18,041 nucleotides of DNA from NCBI GenBank assembly GCA_002385675.1, contig DGDY01000296.1:1-18041 (forward strand). Direction: 5' to 3'. The position numbers were made by a program, and so were the translations under genes. Origin of the DNA: Anaerolineales bacterium UBA3940. GTDB taxonomy: Bacteria; Chloroflexota; Anaerolineae; Aggregatilineales; UBA3940. A model generated the notes under the pieces. The model was not told the DNA's origin, made no database searches, and saw only the letters and a list, made by a program, of their open reading frames with translations. Positions 14,341 through 18,041 of the stretch are shown one piece after another (positions within the stretch are counted from its first letter, which is position 1; the number at the start of each line of letters is the position of its first letter).

Positions 14341-15345
14341 TTACCCCTCATCCAGATAATCCGGCGCGGGCACGAGGTCCGGGTACAGCCGGTGGGCCAG
14401 CACCTCGACGCCGCGCACAATGTAATGCGATGTGGCGCTCATGTACGCATCGTGGATGGCAAACACCCGACCCGCCTCGACGGCAGCCATCCCGCTGAAA
14501 GCCGGGTTACCGGCGAACTCCTCATCCGTCACATAAGGCGAGAGCACGACCACATCCGGGTTCAGCTCGATCAGCGCTTCCTCGCTGATCTGGTTCCAGT
14601 CCACAAGGTCGGCGGCAATGTTCGTGCCGCCCGCCCGGTTGATCATGTCGTCTACCGTCGTGGCGGAACCGGCGACCCAGCCGCCCGTAGAGAGGTACAG
14701 CACGCTCGGCGGCTCGCCTTCCGCGCCCTGCACGGCCTGCTCAACGGCGGCAAGCGTGGCGTCCATCTCTGCAACCAATTCGGCGGCGCGCTCCGGCTCG
14801 CCGACAAGCTCACCGATGGTGAGGATGTTCTCCTGCATGGCCTCAATCGAGTTGAACGACCCCACCGCGAAAACTGTCAGGCCCGCGCTGCGAAGCTGCT
14901 CGATCACCGTCGCGTCGGTGAAGCTGGCGACAAACACAAGGTCCGGCTCCAGCGCGATGATCTGCTCGGGGCTGGGGTTCGGCTCAACGGTCGCGCCGAT
15001 CTGCTCCAGTTCGGGCCGCCCGGCGATGTTGCTCGTTGTCGCATCAGAGGCGAGATAGGTGATCGCGGCTATCCGCTCCGGCCCCACCAGGTCGAGCAGC
15101 AGTTCGTCCGTGCCCAGCGTCATCGACACGATGCGCGTGGGCGGCGCGTCAAGCGTGACCTCCGTGCCCAGCCCATCGACGACCGTCACGGGGAAGGCGG
15201 CGTCTTCGGCTCCGGCCTCCTCGCCCCCTTCCGGCTCGGCGGGCTGTTCGGTGGCAGCCGGTTGTTCGGACGCGGCGGGCGTGCATGCACTCATGGCGAG
15301 TGCCAGCAGCACGAGCAGCAGCATTAGCAGATGATGGCGTTTCAT
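14341..15345 (-). CDS. btuF: Cobalamin/iron-complex ABC transporter substrate-binding lipoprotein
   Basis: A 334-residue extracytoplasmic class III binding protein (BtuF/FepB fold). The signal peptide runs to the lipobox AMSAC with Cys21, followed by a Glu/Pro/Ala linker to about 48. The mature domain starts FPVTVVDGLGTEVTLDAPPTRIVSM, and has the family's NPSPEQIIALEPDLVF and ELNPDVVVLSPYV motifs plus the long connecting helix (QENILTIGELVGEPERAAELVAEMD is its start). The ATG at 15345 is preferred because AGGAGG lies 12 bases upstream and it starts directly at the signal peptide; ATG 15366, two bases past the permease stop, would add seven residues. It binds the ligand and docks on the permease encoded just upstream. 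The ligand (cobalamin, or a corrinoid) is inferred from the riboswitch. Confidence 0.9.
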   Translation of the reverse strand: MKRHHLLMLLLVLLALAMSACTPAASEQPAATEQPAEPEGGEEAGAEDAAFPVTVVDGLGTEVTLDAPPTRIVSMTLGTDELLLDLVGPERIAAITYLASDATTSNIAGRPELEQIGATVEPNPSPEQIIALEPDLVFVASFTDATVIEQLRSAGLTVFAVGSFNSIEAMQENILTIGELVGEPERAAELVAEMDATLAAVEQAVQGAEGEPPSVLYLSTGGWVAGSATTVDDMINRAGGTNIAADLVDWNQISEEALIELNPDVVVLSPYVTDEEFAGNPAFSGMAAVEAGRVFAIHDAYMSATSHYIVRGVEVLAHRLYPDLVPAPDYLDEG

Positions 15346-15368
15346 GGCGGTGTATTTCCTCCTCATGT

Positions 15369-16454
15369 CTACAGCGAACGCAGTAGCCGCCGGTTGCGGT
15401 ACAGCAGATACAGGAAGAACGGCGCGCCGAGCAGGTTGGTGATGATGCCCACCTGAAGCTCGGCGGGCTGGATAATGGTGCGGGCGATGGTGTCCGTGGC
15501 GACGAGGAACACCGCGCCGCCGAGCGCGCTGACGGGCAGCAGCAGGCGGTGGTCCGGCCCGACGATGAGCCTCAGCATGTGCGGCACGACAAGCCCCACA
15601 AAGCCGATCGGCCCGGCGATGCTCACCGCCGAACCGGTCGCAAGCGCCGCCAGCATCAGCAGCACGAAGCGGGTCCGGCCCACGTCGATGCCGAGGCCCT
15701 GCGCGGTCTCCTCACCCAGCAGCATCAGGTTCAGGTCGCGGGCAAAGGCAAACAGCAGGGCAATCGTGACGAGCACCGGCCCGGCGATCGCCCCGGCGTG
15801 CGCCCAGCCCAGCCCTCTCAGCCCGCCGATCAGCCAGCTCAGGATGGCCTGAAGCTCCGGGAACTGGTTGGTGAACAGCAGCAGCGCCGAGATCAGCGCG
15901 CCGAGGAAGGCATTGACCGCCACCCCGGCGAGCAGCAGGGTCGCCGGTTGGGACTTGCCGTTGGCAAGCGACAGCACGTACACCAGCAGCGCCGCGCCCA
16001 TCGCGCCGACAAAGGCGAAGATCGGCAGCACCCACAGGCCGCTGTTTGCCAGCCCCAGGCTGATGGCAACCACCGCGCCGAGCGACCCGCCGACACTCAC
16101 GCCGATGATGCTGGGGTCGGCGAGCGGGTTGCGGAACGTGCCCTGCAGCGTCACCCCGGCTGCCGCCAGCGCCGCGCCCGCCAGCGCGCCGACCGCAATA
16201 CGGGGCAGGCGCACCTGGTTGACGATGGTCGCCTGGCTGGTGGATACGTCCACTGCGACGTTAAAGCCGAGGCCGCGCAGGATGAGCCGCGCCACGTCCG
16301 CATACGGGATCTGCGCAGCGCCGTGGGCCGCCGAAACGATCATCACGACGACGAGCAGCAACAGCAGCACGCCGCCGAGGATGATGACTCGCTGGTTGAT
16401 GGGTCTGGACGCCAGCAGGAACGTGCTGGCGCCCTCGTTACGGGTTGCCTGCAT
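15369..16454 (-). CDS. btuC: FecCD-family ABC transporter permease, vitamin B12 type
   Basis: A 361-residue polytopic permease of the BtuC/FecCD family, with about ten hydrophobic segments. Family motifs: RLPRIAVGALAGAALAAAGVTLQGTFRNPLADPSIIGVSVGG near 83-125, LLAGVAVNAFLGA, SWLIGGLRG, LGIDVGR, and AGPIGFVGLVVPHMLRLIVGPDHR near 282-305, which includes the coupling region facing the ATPase. The first gene of the operon, it lies 46 bases downstream of the riboswitch terminator. The Shine-Dalgarno is weak. Its stop is two bases before the upstream ATG choice for the binding-protein gene, so translation is closely coupled. Confidence 0.93.
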   Translation of the reverse strand: MQATRNEGASTFLLASRPINQRVIILGGVLLLLLVVVMIVSAAHGAAQIPYADVARLILRGLGFNVAVDVSTSQATIVNQVRLPRIAVGALAGAALAAAGVTLQGTFRNPLADPSIIGVSVGGSLGAVVAISLGLANSGLWVLPIFAFVGAMGAALLVYVLSLANGKSQPATLLLAGVAVNAFLGALISALLLFTNQFPELQAILSWLIGGLRGLGWAHAGAIAGPVLVTIALLFAFARDLNLMLLGEETAQGLGIDVGRTRFVLLMLAALATGSAVSIAGPIGFVGLVVPHMLRLIVGPDHRLLLPVSALGGAVFLVATDTIARTIIQPAELQVGIITNLLGAPFFLYLLYRNRRLLRSL

Positions 16455-16500
16455 GGGTTATCCGTCTCGCTCAGTGCGTGGCAGAGGGATCAGGGGGAAC

Positions 16501-16598
16501 AAAAAACCTGGCCGCTGGCCAGGTTGGGGATTCCTGCGAAGGCCCGTCCGCCGCTGCGAACAGGCTTCCGACTCGAGGCGCGCGCCTCAGCCCCAACC
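16501..16598 (-). terminator. Riboswitch terminator and antiterminator upstream of btuC
   Basis: On the minus strand AACCTGGCC (16525-16517), an AGC loop, GGCCAGGTT (16513-16505) and a U-run ending at 16501 form a perfect 9-bp intrinsic terminator. CCCCAACC (16529-16522), overlapping its 5' arm, is an exact 8-base complement of GGTTGGGG (16598-16591), giving an antiterminator. It stands between the cobalamin aptamer and the first transporter gene. Expected logic: ligand-bound aptamer leads to termination. Confidence 0.85.
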
Positions 16599-16621
16599 CC
16601 CCTCCACGAAGGTCGGAAACT

Positions 16622-16775
16622 CTGTTGAGGCGGGCGGCCTGGCTCCTGCAGGCGTCCTACAGACGCCGTGCAGCTACAGTTGCGGGTCAGCGCTGGACTG
16701 GGCCGCGCCATGCGCGGGGCCTTCACCAGCTTCGCCATTGTGCTCTACCATCCGGGGTAACGAGCACCTCAACAG
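16622..16775 (-). promoter_or_regulatory. Cobalamin riboswitch aptamer
   Basis: Read on the minus strand, the closing helix P1 is CTGTTGAGG (16775-16767) with CCTCAACAG (16630-16622), nine perfect pairs. Inside, in the right order, are GGTGCTCG, the GCGAAGCTGGTGAAG core with its CCAG partner, the GCTGACCCGCAACTGT core, and AGCCAGGCCGCCCGCC, which fits the B12 box. About 36 nt separate it from the predicted transcription start. Such aptamers bind adenosylcobalamin or related corrinoids and repress import genes when the ligand is plentiful. A terminator and the transporter genes follow. Confidence 0.9.
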
Positions 16776-16817
16776 GAGTTCGTCATCGGTTGTCAAACTG
16801 CGTTTGTTCTGCTTCCA

Positions 16818-16845
16818 ATCATAGCAGGTTGCCCGCGCCTGTCAA
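16818..16845 (-). promoter_or_regulatory. Promoter of the cobalamin transport operon
   Basis: Minus strand TTGACA (16845-16840), a 16-base spacer and TATGAT (16823-16818) preceded by TGC (extended -10). Transcription would begin near 16811, just before the riboswitch. Confidence 0.8.
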
Positions 16846-16892
16846 GGGATAGGGGCGAGGAGACAGGATCAAGCCGCCGCACAGCCGCTACA

Positions 16893-16913
16893 GCCGCGAC
16901 TAAACGTCGCGGC
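16893..16913. repeat. Small palindrome GCCGCGAC-TAAAC-GTCGCGGC, copy 2
   Basis: A perfect 8-bp stem, the same family as 7580-7600. It lies between the divergent promoters of the B12 operon and the SUMF1-like gene, in opposite orientation to copy 3. Confidence 0.8.
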
Positions 16914-16933
16914 CCTGCCCGATTTAGATCGAC

Positions 16934-16956
16934 AGCCGTGACGTTTAGTCGCGGCT
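16934..16956. repeat. Small palindrome AGCCGTGAC-GTTTA-GTCGCGGCT, copy 3
   Basis: A 9-bp stem with one G-T mismatch. Its loop GTTTA is the complement of the TAAAC loop of copy 2, 20 bases away, so the two copies form an inverted pair that could also fold into one larger cruciform. Confidence 0.8.
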
Positions 16957-17006
16957 GAGCCCCACATAACAGGCATACCCCCGCCTGTCGCCGTCTCTGG
17001 CGGGTC

Positions 17007-17015
17007 TGGTATAAT
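17007..17015 (+). promoter_or_regulatory. Extended -10 promoter of the SUMF1-like lipoprotein gene
   Basis: TGG-TATAAT with no convincing -35 (TGTCGC at spacing 18 is weak). Transcription would start near 17022, about 38 bases before the ATG. Confidence 0.6.
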
Positions 17016-17059
17016 CCGGCGCGGAGTACCTGTCGTTGTATAGCGAAAAGGTTGTGTGA

Positions 17060-18041
17060 ATGATTCGACTCATCGTCCCTGTCGTGCTTGCCCTGCTGCT
17101 GGCTGCCTGTGCCCCCGCCGCGCCTGGCGCGGACGTCGCCGACATCGGGCAGACCTCCACCGAGGCGCCAACCGACGCGCCTGCCGAGCCTACCCCTGCG
17201 CCGACCGATCCGCCGGAGCCGACCGCCAGCCCGACGCCCCCGCCCACCCCAACGAGCGTCCCGACCCCAACGGGCCTCCCTGAAACGCTGATCGATCCGC
17301 ATGGCGTGGAGATGGTACTCGTGCCGGAGGGCGAGTTCATCATGGGCAGCGACGATGGTCTGCCAGACGAGCGCCCGGTGCACACCGTCTACCTTGACGC
17401 CTTCTACATCGACAAGTACGAGACGACGAACGCCGAGTACCGCGCCTGCGTCGAGGCGGGCGTGTGCGACCCGCCTGCGTTTCAGGACTGCTGCGGCGAG
17501 CCGAGCCATCCGCAGTGGCCCTCGCTCTACCCGGACTACTTCACCAACCCCGAATTCGATAACTACCCCGTGACGTGGCTGAGCTGGAACCACGCCAACA
17601 CCTACTGCCAGTGGCGCGGCGCTCGCCTGCCGACTGAGGCGGAGTGGGAGAAGGCCGCTCGCGGCACTGATGGCCGCACCTACCCCTGGGGTGAGGAGCC
17701 GCCCCGCCCCGGCCTGCTGAACTTCATGTGGGGCATCGGGCAGTACAACGAGCGTCCGGCCTACGGTACGGTGCCGGTCGGCAGCTACCCGGATGGCGTA
17801 AGCCCGTACGGCGTGCATGATATGCTCGGCAATGTCTACGAGTGGGTGTACGACAAGTACGCGGCGGATTACTACGCTAACTCCCCCTACGAGAACCCGA
17901 CCGGCCCGGAGGAGGGCAGCAACCAGATCGCGCGCGGCGGCTCGTTCTGGAACCAGGGCTTCCGCCAGCGCATCACGAACCGCAACCACACCTACCTGCC
18001 GCCCGATGGCGCGCACTTCGACGCGGGCGTGCGCTGCGCGA
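17060..18041 (+). CDS. SUMF1/FGE-sulfatase-domain lipoprotein (3' end cut by window edge)
   Basis: I read 327 residues of a lipoprotein. The signal peptide MIRLIVPVVLALLLAAC ends at lipobox Cys17; a Pro/Thr/Glu-rich linker runs to about 72; the rest is a formylglycine-generating-enzyme-like domain. Signatures: MVLVPEGEFIMGSDDG, DERPVHTVYLDAFYIDKYETTNAEY, PVTWLSWNHANTYCQWRGARLPTEAEWEKAARG, YPWGEE, GVHDMLGNVYEWVYDKY, ARGGSFWNQGFRQRITNRN, ending at AGVRCA, very near the usual C-terminus. True FGEs carry a Cys pair after RGGSF that binds copper; here that segment has none, so formylglycine formation is unlikely. Related SUMF1 domains serve in EgtB-like enzymes, binding proteins and kinase fusions. 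AAAGG lies eight bases before the ATG. A surface binding or structural role is possible but unproven. Confidence 0.88.
   Translation, partial: MIRLIVPVVLALLLAACAPAAPGADVADIGQTSTEAPTDAPAEPTPAPTDPPEPTASPTPPPTPTSVPTPTGLPETLIDPHGVEMVLVPEGEFIMGSDDGLPDERPVHTVYLDAFYIDKYETTNAEYRACVEAGVCDPPAFQDCCGEPSHPQWPSLYPDYFTNPEFDNYPVTWLSWNHANTYCQWRGARLPTEAEWEKAARGTDGRTYPWGEEPPRPGLLNFMWGIGQYNERPAYGTVPVGSYPDGVSPYGVHDMLGNVYEWVYDKYAADYYANSPYENPTGPEEGSNQIARGGSFWNQGFRQRITNRNHTYLPPDGAHFDAGVRCA

Noticed and set aside
13491..16824. Several 300-540-residue plus-strand frames across the transporter operon
   Set aside because: All lie antisense to btuD, btuF and btuC, which have full motifs; the antisense translations have none.
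17990..18041. Genuine formylglycine-generating enzyme
   Set aside because: The required Cys pair after RGGSF is absent in the readable sequence.

Overview
The window is a GC-rich bacterial chromosome segment with densely packed genes, no phage or insertion sequence, and no rRNA, tRNA or CRISPR array that I can see. Lipoproteins with long Pro/Thr-rich linkers, an 811-residue two-domain ALDH16-type dehydrogenase, extended -10 promoters (TGn-TATAMT) and many small GC-rich palindromes between genes suggest Chloroflexota, perhaps Anaerolineae. That placement is an inference from style, not from a marker gene.

Left part (1-3350, all minus strand): a nearly complete Mg2+ channel gene mgtE runs off the left edge. 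Its leader of about 170 nt holds a 17-codon reading frame and two mutually exclusive hairpins, one of which hides the mgtE ribosome binding site. Upstream of it, beyond a terminator, are a META/HslJ-domain lipoprotein and a lipoprotein with three tandem 98-residue PPC-like domains.

Middle part (3539-13485, plus strand): a strong promoter and a leader of about 400 nt precede an aldo/keto reductase and transcription terminator rho. Next come a nitrilase-fold protein whose catalytic Cys is Gly, a threonine aldolase followed by a degenerate CPBP-type membrane protein, and deoC with an ALDH16-type aldehyde dehydrogenase. DeoC releases acetaldehyde, which the dehydrogenase could oxidise. A strong intrinsic terminator closes this block.

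Right part (16845-13485, minus strand): a promoter, a cobalamin riboswitch with antiterminator and terminator, then permease, substrate-binding lipoprotein and ATPase genes form a complete vitamin B12-type ABC import operon. A divergent promoter beyond it drives a SUMF1/FGE-like lipoprotein that runs off the right edge.

The two most interesting spots are RNA-level controls. One is the mgtE leader, an mgtL-like leader peptide coupled to an SD-sequestering switch, which looks undescribed. The other is the cobalamin riboswitch, whose whole expression platform can be read from the sequence. Several proteins are pseudoenzyme-like: the nitrilase, the second ALDH domain, the CPBP protein and the SUMF1 protein.
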